A stretch of DNA of 64,000 nucleotides from Blastococcus xanthinilyticus (GTDB taxonomy: Bacteria; Actinomycetota; Actinomycetes; Mycobacteriales; Geodermatophilaceae), in the NCBI RefSeq assembly GCF_008124835.1, contig NZ_VNHW01000002.1, positions 422,841 through 486,840 on the forward strand. Direction: 5' to 3'. The notes beneath the pieces are model-generated. The model made no database searches, was not told the DNA's origin, and saw only the letters and a program-made list of their open reading frames with translations. This document shows, piece by piece, positions 40,309 through 48,155 of this stretch; position 1 is the first letter of the stretch, and every line of letters starts with the position of its first letter. Both the position numbers and the translations under genes were made by a program.

Positions 40309-40354
40309 CCCCGTCGTCCGCACGCCGGGCGTGCGGGGCGCGCGGACGACGGGG
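40309..40354 (-). terminator. terminator after aldehyde dehydrogenase gene
   Basis: A 13-bp perfect outer stem (CCCCGTCGTCCGC at 40309-40321 with GCGGACGACGGGG at 40342-40354) encloses a smaller CACGCC/GGCGTG stem. It is 9 bp downstream of the aldehyde dehydrogenase stop. Confidence 0.65.
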
Positions 40355-40362
40355 CACCACCA

Positions 40363-41826
40363 TCAGCCGGCCTGCGGCTTGTCGGCCTTCTTCACCGGGA
40401 CGGTGCGCACCAGCCGCCGGTTGGCGAACTCGAACATGCCCAGCTCGGAGAGCTCGCGGCCGTACCCGGAGCGCTTGATCCCGCCGAAGGGCAGGTCGGG
40501 GAAGGACGCGGTGGGCTGGTTGATCCACACCATGCCCGCCTCGAGCCGCTCGGCGACGGCGGCGGCCCGGTCCGGGTCGCCGCTCATCACGGTGGCGCCC
40601 AGGCCGTAGACGCTGCTGTTGGCCAGCTCCACCGCCTCGTCGGCGTCCTTGACCTTGTAGACGACGGCGGCGGGGCCGAAGAGCTCCTCGGAGTACGCCC
40701 GCATCTCCGGCGTGACATCGGTGAGGATCGTCGGCTCGACGAAGGCGCCCGCGTGGTCGGGGCGCCCGCCACCGGTGACCACTGTGGCGCCCTTGTCGAT
40801 CGCGTCCTGGATCTGGGCGTGCAGGTCCTTCGCCGCGCGCTCGCTGGACAGCGGCGCGAGCGATGTCTGGGGGTCGGCCGGGTCGCCCGGGGCAAAGGTG
40901 CCGAACGCCTGCTTGAGCCCCTCGACGAAGGGCTCGTACAGCTCCTCGGTCACGATCAGCCGCTTCGACGCGGTGCACGCCTGGCCGGTGTTCTGCATCC
41001 GGCCCGCCGTCGCGGCCTTGACCGTGGCGCCCATGTCCTCGGCGTCCAGCACGATGAACGGGTCGCTGCCGCCCAGCTCCAGGACCGACTTCTTGAGGTG
41101 CTTGCCGGCCAGGGCGCCCACGGAGCTGCCGGCCCGCTCGCTGCCGGTCAGGGTGACGCCCTGCACCCGCAGGTCGGCGACGACCTGCTCGACGTCCTCG
41201 ATCCGCAGGAAGACGTTGGTGAACACGCCCGCGGGCGCGCCGGCGTCGGCGAAGAGGCGCTCGATCGCCTGCGCGCACTGCGGCACGTTCTCCGAGTGCT
41301 TCAGGACGATGGTGTTCCCCAGCACCAGGTTCGGGCCGGCGACCCGGACCACCTGGTAGAAGGGGTAGTTCCACGGCTCGATGGCGAACAGGACGCCGAT
41401 CGGCTCGGTCTCCACGACGGCCTCGCCCTTGCCGAACATCGGCTGGATGTGCGTGGGCTCGAGGAAGTCGGCGCCGTTGTCGGCGTAGTACTTGAGGATC
41501 AGCGAGCAGAGCTTGAGCTCCCCGACGGCCTCGGCGTGGCGCTTGCCCATCTCGCGGGTGATCAGCCCGGCGTACTCGTCGGCGCGCTCGTCCAGCAGCT
41601 CGGCGGCGCGGGCCACGACGGCCGTGCGCTCGGCCAGGGGGCGTCGCCGCCACTCCTGGTAGGCGGCGTGCGCCCGGCCCACGACGCCGTCGACCTCGGC
41701 GGTGTCCAGGAACGGGAACTCCTGCTCGGTCTGGCCGGTGAAGGGGTTGACCGTCGCGTACGGGCGCGCCGCGGCGTCGCTGGCGGTCTTCGGGTGCTCG
41801 GTCGGGGGCTTCTGCGTCACGGTCAC
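40363..41826 (-). CDS. NAD(P)-dependent aldehyde dehydrogenase (succinate-semialdehyde type)
   Basis: This 487-residue aldehyde dehydrogenase has the cofactor region [19 protein letters not shown], catalytic Glu in [13 protein letters not shown] and nucleophile Cys in [14 protein letters not shown]. The DPFIVL and [10 protein letters not shown] blocks resemble bacterial succinate-semialdehyde dehydrogenases (GabD1-like). This would link to the unusual TCA route of Kgd, whose product is succinic semialdehyde and whose gene is at the end of this window; that link is inference. GTG 41826 is used. A hairpin terminator follows. Confidence 0.88.
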   Translation of the reverse strand: MTVTQKPPTEHPKTASDAAARPYATVNPFTGQTEQEFPFLDTAEVDGVVGRAHAAYQEWRRRPLAERTAVVARAAELLDERADEYAGLITREMGKRHAEAVGELKLCSLILKYYADNGADFLEPTHIQPMFGKGEAVVETEPIGVLFAIEPWNYPFYQVVRVAGPNLVLGNTIVLKHSENVPQCAQAIERLFADAGAPAGVFTNVFLRIEDVEQVVADLRVQGVTLTGSERAGSSVGALAGKHLKKSVLELGGSDPFIVLDAEDMGATVKAATAGRMQNTGQACTASKRLIVTEELYEPFVEGLKQAFGTFAPGDPADPQTSLAPLSSERAAKDLHAQIQDAIDKGATVVTGGGRPDHAGAFVEPTILTDVTPEMRAYSEELFGPAAVVYKVKDADEAVELANSSVYGLGATVMSGDPDRAAAVAERLEAGMVWINQPTASFPDLPFGGIKRSGYGRELSELGMFEFANRRLVRTVPVKKADKPQAG

Positions 41827-41964
41827 GCGGTGATCCTCGTCTCTCGTCGGCTGTTCCGACAGGGGGCTACCCGTGGCGGCCCGCGGCACGCACCGGCGGC
41901 CCGGTGTCGGCGGGGCCACCTACAGTGCGAACGGTCAGAGCCCGTGCCCGTCGAGGAGGCGCCC

Positions 41965-42711
41965 ATGTGCGGTCGGTACGCGGCCAGCCGCAAGCCCGAG
42001 GACCTCGCGCTGGAGTTCGAGGCGGTGCCGGCCGCCGGGCAGGCCCCGCTGGCCGCCGACTACAACGTGGCGCCGACCAAGGACGTCTACGTCGTGCGGC
42101 ACGCCAAGGAGCGGGACGCCGAGGGCCTGCCCACCGGCGGCGGGCACCGCGAGCTGCGCGCCGTCCGGTGGGGGCTGGTCCCGTCGTGGGCGAAGGACGT
42201 CTCGGTCGGCAACCGGATGCTGAACGCCCGCGTCGAGTCGCTCACCGAGAAGCCGGCCTTCCGGAAGGCGGCGGCCACCCGCCGCTGCCTGGTGCCGGCC
42301 GACGGCTGGTACGAGTGGGCCAAGCGGCTGGACTCCCCGGCCAAGCAGCCCTACTTCATCACCCCCGAGGACGGGTCGGTGCTGGCCATGGCCGGGCTGT
42401 GGGAGGTGTGGGGGACGGGCGAGGACCGCCTCTACACCTGCACCGTGGTCACCGCCCCCGCCGTCGGTGCGCTCGCCGAGATCCACGACCGGATGCCGCT
42501 GGTGCTGCCGCGGGACCGCTGGGCCGACTGGCTCGACCCGGCCAGGGAGGACGTCGCCGAGCTGGCGCAGCTGACGCCGCCCGAGGTGGTCGCGGGCCTC
42601 GAGCTGCGGCCGGTGGGTGCGGCGGTGAGCAACGTGCGCAACAACGGCCCGGAGCTGCTGGCCCGGGCCGATGCGGTGGCGGCGCCGGCCGACCAGCCGG
42701 CGCTCTTCTGA
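41965..42711 (+). CDS. SOS response-associated peptidase-like HMCES/YedK protein
   Basis: This 248-residue SRAP-domain protein forms thiazolidine crosslinks to abasic sites in single-stranded DNA. The catalytic Cys2 follows the initiator Met (MCGRYAAS), and maturation exposes it. Other conserved sites are DYNVAPTKDVYVV, WGLVPSWAKD, DGWYEWAK and the histidine in AEIHDRMPLVL. Homologues protect abasic sites. ATG 41965 is preceded by GAGGAGG. It lies next to aroA/rsgA, as in mycobacteria, apart from the intervening aldehyde dehydrogenase. Confidence 0.92.
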   Translation: MCGRYAASRKPEDLALEFEAVPAAGQAPLAADYNVAPTKDVYVVRHAKERDAEGLPTGGGHRELRAVRWGLVPSWAKDVSVGNRMLNARVESLTEKPAFRKAAATRRCLVPADGWYEWAKRLDSPAKQPYFITPEDGSVLAMAGLWEVWGTGEDRLYTCTVVTAPAVGALAEIHDRMPLVLPRDRWADWLDPAREDVAELAQLTPPEVVAGLELRPVGAAVSNVRNNGPELLARADAVAAPADQPALF

Positions 42712-42712
42712 C

Positions 42713-44257
42713 GTGGCGCCCGAGCAGGGGTCCACGCGCGCGGACGGGGCGCGGGACGCGCCGCCCGCACCTGGCGGCGCGCTGCCGACGTGGGTGGCGG
42801 CCGGCCTGACGTTCCTGAGCTCGGGCGCGGTGCTCGTCCTGGAGATCGTGGGGCTGCGGCTGATCGCGCCCTACGTGGGCGTCACGGTGCAGACCAGCAC
42901 CGCGGTCATCGGCTTCGCCCTGGCGGCGATCGCCGCCGGCGCGTGGTTCGGCGGCGCCACCGCCGACCGCACCGACCCCCGGCGGCTCCTGGCACCGCTG
43001 CTGCTGGCCGGCGGCGCGCTGATCATCGCCGTGCTGCCCCTGGTCCGGTTCACCGGTGAGCTGCTCAGCGGGGCCGACGCCGGGGGAGTGCTGCTGCTGG
43101 CCGCCGTGGCGGTCGTGGTGCCGGCGGCGCTGCTGTCGGCGGTGCCGCCCATGGTGGTCAAGCTGCAGCTGGCCAGCCTCGACGAGACCGGTTCGGTGGT
43201 CGGGCGGCTGTCGGGCATCGGCACGCTGGGCGGCATCGCGGCGACGTTCGCCACCGGGTTCGTGCTCGTCGCGATCCTGCCCAGCAGCGTCATCCTGGTC
43301 GCCACCGGCGGGATCACCGTCGCCACCGGGCTGGCCGTCGCGCTGCTGCTGCGGCGGGGCAGCGGCGGGCGGCCGGTGCCGGCCGGGCTGCTGGTGCTGG
43401 CGGTGGCCGGCGGGGGCCTGGCGGCCGTCGCCCCCACGCCGTGCGAGGCGGAGACGGCCTACCACTGCGCCCGCGTGGTGGCCGACCCCGCGAACGACTC
43501 CGGCCGTGTGCTGCTGCTGGACACCCTGCGGCACTCCTACGTCGACCTCGAGGACCCCACCCACCTGGAGTTCCAGTACGTGCGGGCGATCGCCGCGGTC
43601 ACCGACGCCGTCTTCCCGCCCGGCGAGCCGCTGTCGGCGCTGCACGTCGGCGGCGGGGGGCTGACCCTGCCGCGGTACCTGGCGGAGGTGCGGCCGGGGA
43701 CGGAGAGCCTGGTGGTCGAGGTCGACCCCGGCGTCGTCGCGATGGACCGCGAGCAGCTCGCCCTCCAGACGTCGGCGGAGCTGCGGGTGCGGGTCGCCGA
43801 CGGCCGGGTCGGGCTGGCCGAGGAGCAGGTGGGGGAGCGCGACCTCGTCGTCGGCGACGCCTTCGGCGGGTTGTCGGTGCCCTGGCAGCTGACCACCCGC
43901 GAGGCCCTCGAGCTGGTCGACCGCGCGCTCGCCGACGACGGCGTCTACGCGGTCAACCTCATCGACCACCCGCCGCTGTCCTTCGTCCGGGCGGAGCTCG
44001 CCACGATGCGGGCCGTGTTCGACCACGTGCTGCTCCTGGCGCGGGCGCCCGTACTGGCCGGGGAGGCCGGCGGCAACCTGGTCGCGGTCGCCTCCCAGCA
44101 GCCGTTGCCCGCCGAGGAGATCGCCGCCGCGCTGACCGCGCGGGACCTGGCCTGGCGGGTGGCGGAGGGCGCGGAGCTGGACCGGTTCACCGGCGACGCC
44201 GCCGTGCTCACCGATAACTTTGCGCCGGTCGACCAGCTGCTCAACCCGTACGGCTGA
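42713..44257 (+). CDS. membrane-fused spermidine synthase-like protein
   Basis: This 514-residue fusion has about seven N-terminal transmembrane helices (TFLSSGAVLVLEIVGLRLIAP onward, to about 245), like the fused MFS/spermidine synthase family. A C-terminal Rossmann domain of the spermidine synthase fold (about 290-500) follows. The SAM-type loop is LHVGGGGLTLPRYLAEV followed by VVEVDPGVVAM. The usual GGGDG aspartate is absent, so classical aminopropyl transfer is doubtful. The DAFGGLSVPWQLTTREAL block is retained. The GTG start is 1 bp after the YedK stop, so both are likely co-translated. Confidence 0.8.
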   Translation: MAPEQGSTRADGARDAPPAPGGALPTWVAAGLTFLSSGAVLVLEIVGLRLIAPYVGVTVQTSTAVIGFALAAIAAGAWFGGATADRTDPRRLLAPLLLAGGALIIAVLPLVRFTGELLSGADAGGVLLLAAVAVVVPAALLSAVPPMVVKLQLASLDETGSVVGRLSGIGTLGGIAATFATGFVLVAILPSSVILVATGGITVATGLAVALLLRRGSGGRPVPAGLLVLAVAGGGLAAVAPTPCEAETAYHCARVVADPANDSGRVLLLDTLRHSYVDLEDPTHLEFQYVRAIAAVTDAVFPPGEPLSALHVGGGGLTLPRYLAEVRPGTESLVVEVDPGVVAMDREQLALQTSAELRVRVADGRVGLAEEQVGERDLVVGDAFGGLSVPWQLTTREALELVDRALADDGVYAVNLIDHPPLSFVRAELATMRAVFDHVLLLARAPVLAGEAGGNLVAVASQQPLPAEEIAAALTARDLAWRVAEGAELDRFTGDAAVLTDNFAPVDQLLNPYG

Positions 44258-44263
44258 CGCCCC

Positions 44264-44737
44264 TCACCGCCCGATCGGGGCGGTGCGGGCGCGGGTGAGC
44301 CGGACGAGGTCGCCCGGGGCGAGCTCCAGCTGCAGGCCGCGCCGGCCGCCGCTCACCATGACCGTGGCGAACTCCAGCGCAGAGGAGTCCACGACGGTGG
44401 GCAGCACCTTCTTCTGGCCCAGCGGGCTGATGCCCCCGAGCACGTAGCCGGTGGCCCGCTCGGCGTCGGCCGCCTCGGCCATCACCGCCTTGCGGCCACC
44501 CACCGCGGCGGCCAGGGCCTTGAGGTCCAGGGTGCCGCTGACCGGCACCACCGCCACGGTGAGGACGCCGTCGACGCGGGTCACCAGGGTCTTGAACACC
44601 TGGTGCGGGTCGGCCCCGAGCGCGGCGACCGCCGCCTCGCCGTGCCCCTGGTCGGCCGGGTGCTCGGGGTCGTAGGAGCGCAGCGCGTGCGCCACCGACG
44701 CCTTCTCCAGGACCCGCACCGCCGGGGTTGCCGCCAC
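44264..44737 (-). CDS. ybaK: Cys-tRNA(Pro) deacylase, YbaK/EbsC type
   Basis: This 157-residue editing-domain protein hydrolyses mischarged Cys-tRNA(Pro). Motifs are [41 protein letters not shown] with the catalytic-site lysine (FKTL), and [19 protein letters not shown], the G-x-x-P-x-G-x-[KR] segment. ATP-free hydrolysis is the family activity. GTG 44737 is the start; the extension upstream is shadow. It is convergent with the spermidine synthase-like gene and divergent from sigR. Confidence 0.92.
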   Translation of the reverse strand: MAATPAVRVLEKASVAHALRSYDPEHPADQGHGEAAVAALGADPHQVFKTLVTRVDGVLTVAVVPVSGTLDLKALAAAVGGRKAVMAEAADAERATGYVLGGISPLGQKKVLPTVVDSSALEFATVMVSGGRRGLQLELAPGDLVRLTRARTAPIGR

Positions 44738-44768
44738 GGCGCCGCAGCCTAGCCAGCACCGCGCGGGC

Positions 44769-44796
44769 GGGAATGCCCGGCGGCGGGACCGCCGTT
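44769..44796 (+). promoter_or_regulatory. candidate SigR-dependent autoregulatory promoter
   Basis: GGGAAT (44769-44774), a 19-bp spacer and GTT (44794-44796, context CGTTG) resemble the SigR/SigH promoter consensus GGAAT-N18-GTT. It is 139 bp upstream of the sigR start codon, so sigR-rsrA would be positively autoregulated during thiol-oxidative stress, as known in Streptomyces and mycobacteria. Confidence 0.5.
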
Positions 44797-44934
44797 GCAC
44801 CGCCCGTGAGCAGCACCGTCTCCAGCGCCCGCACGAGGACCGCGCGCCGACGTCCCCCGGGCCGTCCCGACGCCGCGCGGCTAGGATCGACCGATGTGGT
44901 GCCCCGCGTCCGGGGGCCCCAGAGAGGACGGTCG

Positions 44935-45630
44935 GTGCCTGAGGAGTCCGCGGTCGAGAACCCCGGCCAGATGCCCGTGGGGGCGCCCGTAGAGGTGCCC
45001 GAGGCCCGCGAGGGCGGCAGCCGCACGGAGCTGGCCGAGACCCGCGCCGAGCGCGACGCCCGCTTCGAGCGGGACGCGCTGCCCTTCCTGGACCAGCTGT
45101 ACCCGGCGGCCCTGCGGATGACCCGCAACCCCGCCGACGCCGAGGACCTGGTGCAGGAGACGTTCGTGAAGGCGTACTCGGCCTTCCACCAGTTCGCCCA
45201 GGGCACCAACCTCAAGGCCTGGCTGTACCGGATCCTCACGAACACCTACATCAACAGCTACCGGAAGAAGCAGCGGCAGCCGCAGCAGTACCCCACCGAG
45301 CAGGTGCAGGACTGGCAGCTGTACGCGGCCGAGGAGCACAGCTCCACCGGGCTGCGGTCGGCCGAGATCGAGGCGCTGGACCACCTGCCGGACTCCGACA
45401 TCAAGGAGGCCCTGCAGCAGCTGCCCGAGGACTTCCGGCTGGCCGTGTACCTGGCCGATGTCGAGGGGTTCGCCTACAAGGAGATCGCCGAGATCATGGG
45501 CACGCCCATCGGCACGGTGATGTCCCGGCTGCACCGCGGCCGACGAGGACTGCAGAAGCTGCTGGCCGACTACGCCCGTGAGCGCGGCTTCGTCCGCGCC
45601 GGAGCCGGTGAGGAGGCGAGCCAGTCATGA
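44935..45630 (+). CDS. sigR: RNA polymerase sigma factor SigR/SigH (ECF)
   Basis: This 231-residue ECF sigma factor controls the thiol-oxidative stress regulon. Region 2 includes [30 protein letters not shown]. Region 4 includes [45 protein letters not shown] 45-residue acidic N-terminal extension precedes region 2. GTG 44935 is chosen because AGAGAGGACGG lies at proper distance; a GTG at 44896 is possible. The rsrA anti-sigma gene follows with an ATGA overlap, giving stoichiometric synthesis. Confidence 0.93.
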   Translation: MPEESAVENPGQMPVGAPVEVPEAREGGSRTELAETRAERDARFERDALPFLDQLYPAALRMTRNPADAEDLVQETFVKAYSAFHQFAQGTNLKAWLYRILTNTYINSYRKKQRQPQQYPTEQVQDWQLYAAEEHSSTGLRSAEIEALDHLPDSDIKEALQQLPEDFRLAVYLADVEGFAYKEIAEIMGTPIGTVMSRLHRGRRGLQKLLADYARERGFVRAGAGEEASQS

Positions 45631-45971
45631 GCAGCGAGGCCCACGACGCCGGCGAGCCGATCGAGATCAACTCCTGCGACGACGTCCTGACGCACGTCTT
45701 CGAGTTCCTCGACCACGAGACGCCCGACGCCCGGCGTGCGGTCATCGCCGAGCACCTGGAGGACTGCTCGTCCTGCCTGCGCGAGTTCGGCATCGAGCAG
45801 GAGTTCAAGGCGCTGGTCCGCCGCCGCTGCGGCGGGGACAAGCCGCCCTCGGGTCTGCGCGACCGCATCAAGCTGCAGCTGACCACCGTCTCCATCGAGG
45901 AGGACGGCACGTCGGTCAGCGTGGAACGGCTGACCGTCGAGCGGTCCGGAGAGCGTCCCACCCCCGCGTGA
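45627..45971 (+). CDS. rsrA: mycothiol-system anti-sigma-R factor RsrA
   Basis: This 114-residue zinc-binding anti-sigma factor (ZAS) holds SigR inactive until disulfide stress ejects its zinc. The zinc and redox ligands C17, H43, C47 and C50 reproduce the spacing of Streptomyces RsrA (H-x3-C-x2-C plus the upstream Cys). An extra Cys68 is in RRRCGGD. The C-terminal 35 residues are Ser/Val/Glu-rich. The ATG overlaps the sigR stop. Confidence 0.93.
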   Translation: MSSEAHDAGEPIEINSCDDVLTHVFEFLDHETPDARRAVIAEHLEDCSSCLREFGIEQEFKALVRRRCGGDKPPSGLRDRIKLQLTTVSIEEDGTSVSVERLTVERSGERPTPA

Positions 45972-45985
45972 CGGGGGCGGGACGC
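45953..45985. terminator. bidirectional terminator between rsrA and bL37
   Basis: The inverted repeat GCGTCCC-a-CCCCCG / CGGGGG-c-GGGACGC has a five-base loop and one mismatch. It overlaps the last codons of rsrA and lies just downstream of bL37. Confidence 0.6.
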
Positions 45986-45991
45986 CCCAGA

Positions 45992-46066
45992 TCACGCGTT
46001 GGGGCGCTTGCCGTGGTTGGCCTTGTTCCCCTTGCGGGAGCGACGCTTGCGTCCACGCTTGGACAT
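45992..46066 (-). CDS. 50S ribosomal protein bL37
   Basis: This 24-residue protein, MSKRGRKRRSRKGNKANHGK followed by RPNA, is almost entirely basic. It matches the actinobacterial ribosomal protein bL37 (AURKAIP1/COX24-type), a short component of the large subunit. ATG 46066 has an AGGAGGGC ribosome site upstream. Gene finders with length cut-offs miss it. It is convergent with rsrA. Confidence 0.95.
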   Translation of the reverse strand: MSKRGRKRRSRKGNKANHGKRPNA

Positions 46067-46236
46067 CGCTGCCCTCCTCTCACACTGCCGGTGGGCCGCT
46101 GGCCCGTGGATCCCGCGGGTACCGGAGCGGCGCACGGGGGGTGCGCGCGGCCGGGAGACCCGCCAAGCTGACGGGACAAGCCTCTCACGGGGGAACCCGG
46201 CCGTGCGCCGGGCAGGGCGATGCAGGAGGAACAGCA

Positions 46237-47310
46237 GTGCCGCAGCTGGGGATCGAGACCGTTCTCGTCGCGGGCCGGGGGCCGGCGGCGTGCGCCGTGG
46301 TCACCGCCTGCCAGCGGCTCGACCTCAAGGCCGTGGCGGTGCACAGCGAGACCGAGCGCGCCGCGCGGCACGTGCGCCTGGCCGACGACGCCGTCCTCCT
46401 CGGAGCCGCGCCGGCCGCGGAGTCCTACCTGGCCGTCGACCGCCTCGTGGAGGCCGCCCGCCGCAGCGGGGCGGACACGGTGCTGCCCGTGCCCCCGGCG
46501 CTGGCCGGCAACGCGACGCTCGCGGCCGCGGTCATCGCCGCGGGGCTGCGCTGGGCGGGGCCCGACCCGGACGTGCTCGAGCGGATCGGCGGGGACGGCG
46601 TGGAGCCGGCCAGCGAGCGCGGCCTCCTCGCCTGGGTGACCGCCGAGGGGCTCCGCTTCCCCACCCCCGTGGCCCGCGACCGCGCCGCCGGGATCGCGCG
46701 GGTGTCCTGGACCCCCGGCGCGACGGCGCAGCTGCCTCCGGCCGCCTCCCGCCTGGCCGAGGTGGGCTGGCGGGGGCTGGTCACCGTGGGCATCTCCCCG
46801 GACGGCGAGCTCGCCGAGGTGGCCGCCGGCTTCTCCCTGGACATGGCGGTGCTGGAGCGGGCGCACGGCGTGGACGCCGTGGAGCTCGCCCTGCGGAGCG
46901 CCGCCGAGCCCCGGGCCGACGATCCCGGGCCGGTCGGACGCGCGGAGCCGCAGGCCGCCGTCGTCGTCCAGCTCCGCTCGACGCTGCCCCCGGGCACCGC
47001 CGGACGGGTCCGCGGCCGGCTGCCCGGCTCGGCGGGCCGACCGCCGGCCCCGGACGGCGTGGACCTGCTCGCGGTCAGCGGGTACGACCCGGGCGACCGG
47101 CTCGACGGCTGGTACGACGCGCTCCTGGCCACGGTCAGCGCCGGAGCCGACGACGTCCCGACCGCGGCGCGGGCCGCCGGCCGGGCGCTGTCGGGGCTGC
47201 CGGACGTCGGCGTGCCCCACGACGGTGCGGAGGGGTGCGCCGTGCTCGGCCGGCTCGCCTCGGGTGCGACCGCGCCGGGGGCCGCCGCGCCGTCGGCCGT
47301 GCTTGGATGA
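46237..47310 (+). CDS. degenerate biotin-carboxylase-like protein
   Basis: This 357-residue protein follows biotin carboxylase order without the catalytic core. The N-domain is recognisable: VLVAGRGPAACAVVTACQRL where active enzymes have NRGEIA, HVRLADDAVLLGAAPAAESYL, and AGLRWAGPDPDVLERIGG. The ATP-grasp region is collapsed. The later segment VGWRGLVTVGISPDG, then VAAGFSLDMAVLERAHGVDAVEL, aligns with the part that should contain E-M-N-x-R-L-Q-V-E-H, and those catalytic residues are missing. It therefore cannot be a normal carboxylase. GTG 46237 has AGGAGGA upstream. It lies 32 bp before a biotin carrier protein, suggesting a binding or regulatory partner. Confidence 0.7.
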   Translation: MPQLGIETVLVAGRGPAACAVVTACQRLDLKAVAVHSETERAARHVRLADDAVLLGAAPAAESYLAVDRLVEAARRSGADTVLPVPPALAGNATLAAAVIAAGLRWAGPDPDVLERIGGDGVEPASERGLLAWVTAEGLRFPTPVARDRAAGIARVSWTPGATAQLPPAASRLAEVGWRGLVTVGISPDGELAEVAAGFSLDMAVLERAHGVDAVELALRSAAEPRADDPGPVGRAEPQAAVVVQLRSTLPPGTAGRVRGRLPGSAGRPPAPDGVDLLAVSGYDPGDRLDGWYDALLATVSAGADDVPTAARAAGRALSGLPDVGVPHDGAEGCAVLGRLASGATAPGAAAPSAVLG

Positions 47311-47342
47311 GGCCTCACCCACAGCGAGCGCAGGAGGTCCCG

Positions 47343-47567
47343 GTGGCGGTCGAGGAGATCCACGCGGAGATGGTCTCCAGCGTGTGGAAGGTGCTGGTCC
47401 AGCCCGGGGCACCCGTGGCGGCCGGTGACACCCTCGTCATCCTCGAGTCGATGAAGATGGAGATCCCGGTGCTGACCGAGCGAGCGGGCACCGTGCAGGA
47501 GCTGCACGTGGTGGAGGGCGAGGTCCTCCAGGAGGGCGACCTCATCGCCACCGTCGCCGACGCCTGA
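47343..47567 (+). CDS. biotin/lipoyl attachment domain protein (TB7.3-like)
   Basis: This 74-residue single biotinyl/lipoyl domain carries the modification lysine K38 in ESMKME. The symmetry-related hairpin is VVEGEVLQEGDLIATV. ESMKME with Met on both sides of Lys indicates biotin rather than lipoate. It matches mycobacterial TB7.3, a small biotinylated protein encoded near sigH and known to bind BirA product, function unclear. GTG 47343 has a perfect AGGAGG upstream. No transcarboxylase is nearby; the partner gene is the degenerate carboxylase-like protein. Confidence 0.92.
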   Translation: MAVEEIHAEMVSSVWKVLVQPGAPVAAGDTLVILESMKMEIPVLTERAGTVQELHVVEGEVLQEGDLIATVADA

Positions 47568-47570
47568 GCC

Positions 47571-48068
47571 TCACAGGGGGTGGGCGTAGACCACCAGGTC
47601 GATGCCCGGGACCGGGCTCCAGTCCCGCTCGGGCAGCCGGGTGAACCCGAGCCGCTCGTAGAGCCGGTGCGCGGCGGTCATGCGGGTGCCGGTCGAGATG
47701 ACGACCCGCCGCTTGCCGGCCGCGCGGGCACGGGTCAGGCACTCCTCGACCAGGGCGGTACCGACGCCGCAGCCCTGCGCCGCCGGATCGACGACGAGCA
47801 TCCGGAACCCGGCCTCGTCGTCGGACTCCAGCACCTCGCCGAAGTCGCCGCCCGGTACGAACGCCACGCTGCCGACCAGGCGTCCCGCGCCGTCGCGGGC
47901 GACCAGCAGCTCGGCCACCCGCGCCCGCCCGGCCACGTCGGCCAGCTCGTCGGCGTACCCGGAGGAGGCGAGCCCCCCGCCCACGTAGACGTCGAGCGTG
48001 AGCGCCGCGATGCGGGCGTGGTCCTCGGGCGTGGCGGGATCGATGCGCAGGGCGGGGGCGGCGACCAC
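47571..48068 (-). CDS. GNAT family N-acetyltransferase
   Basis: This 165-residue acetyltransferase starts LRIDPATPEDHARIAALTLD. The acetyl-CoA loop is VVDPAAQGCGVGTALVEECL (Q-G-x-G-x-G/A type). The closing region is STGTRMTAAHRLYERLGFTRL. The substrate is unknown. GTG 48068 is used; the extended frame above is shadow of the opposite-strand kinase. It is convergent with the biotin carrier gene, 3 bp apart. Confidence 0.82.
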   Translation of the reverse strand: MVAAPALRIDPATPEDHARIAALTLDVYVGGGLASSGYADELADVAGRARVAELLVARDGAGRLVGSVAFVPGGDFGEVLESDDEAGFRMLVVDPAAQGCGVGTALVEECLTRARAAGKRRVVISTGTRMTAAHRLYERLGFTRLPERDWSPVPGIDLVVYAHPL

Positions 48069-48155
48069 GCCCGGAGCGTAGGTGGCCCGCCGGCGGCGGC
48101 CGCGCGGAGCCTGCGGGCAGGCCCGGGCCCGGTGCCCTTCTAGGCTCGGCGCACC

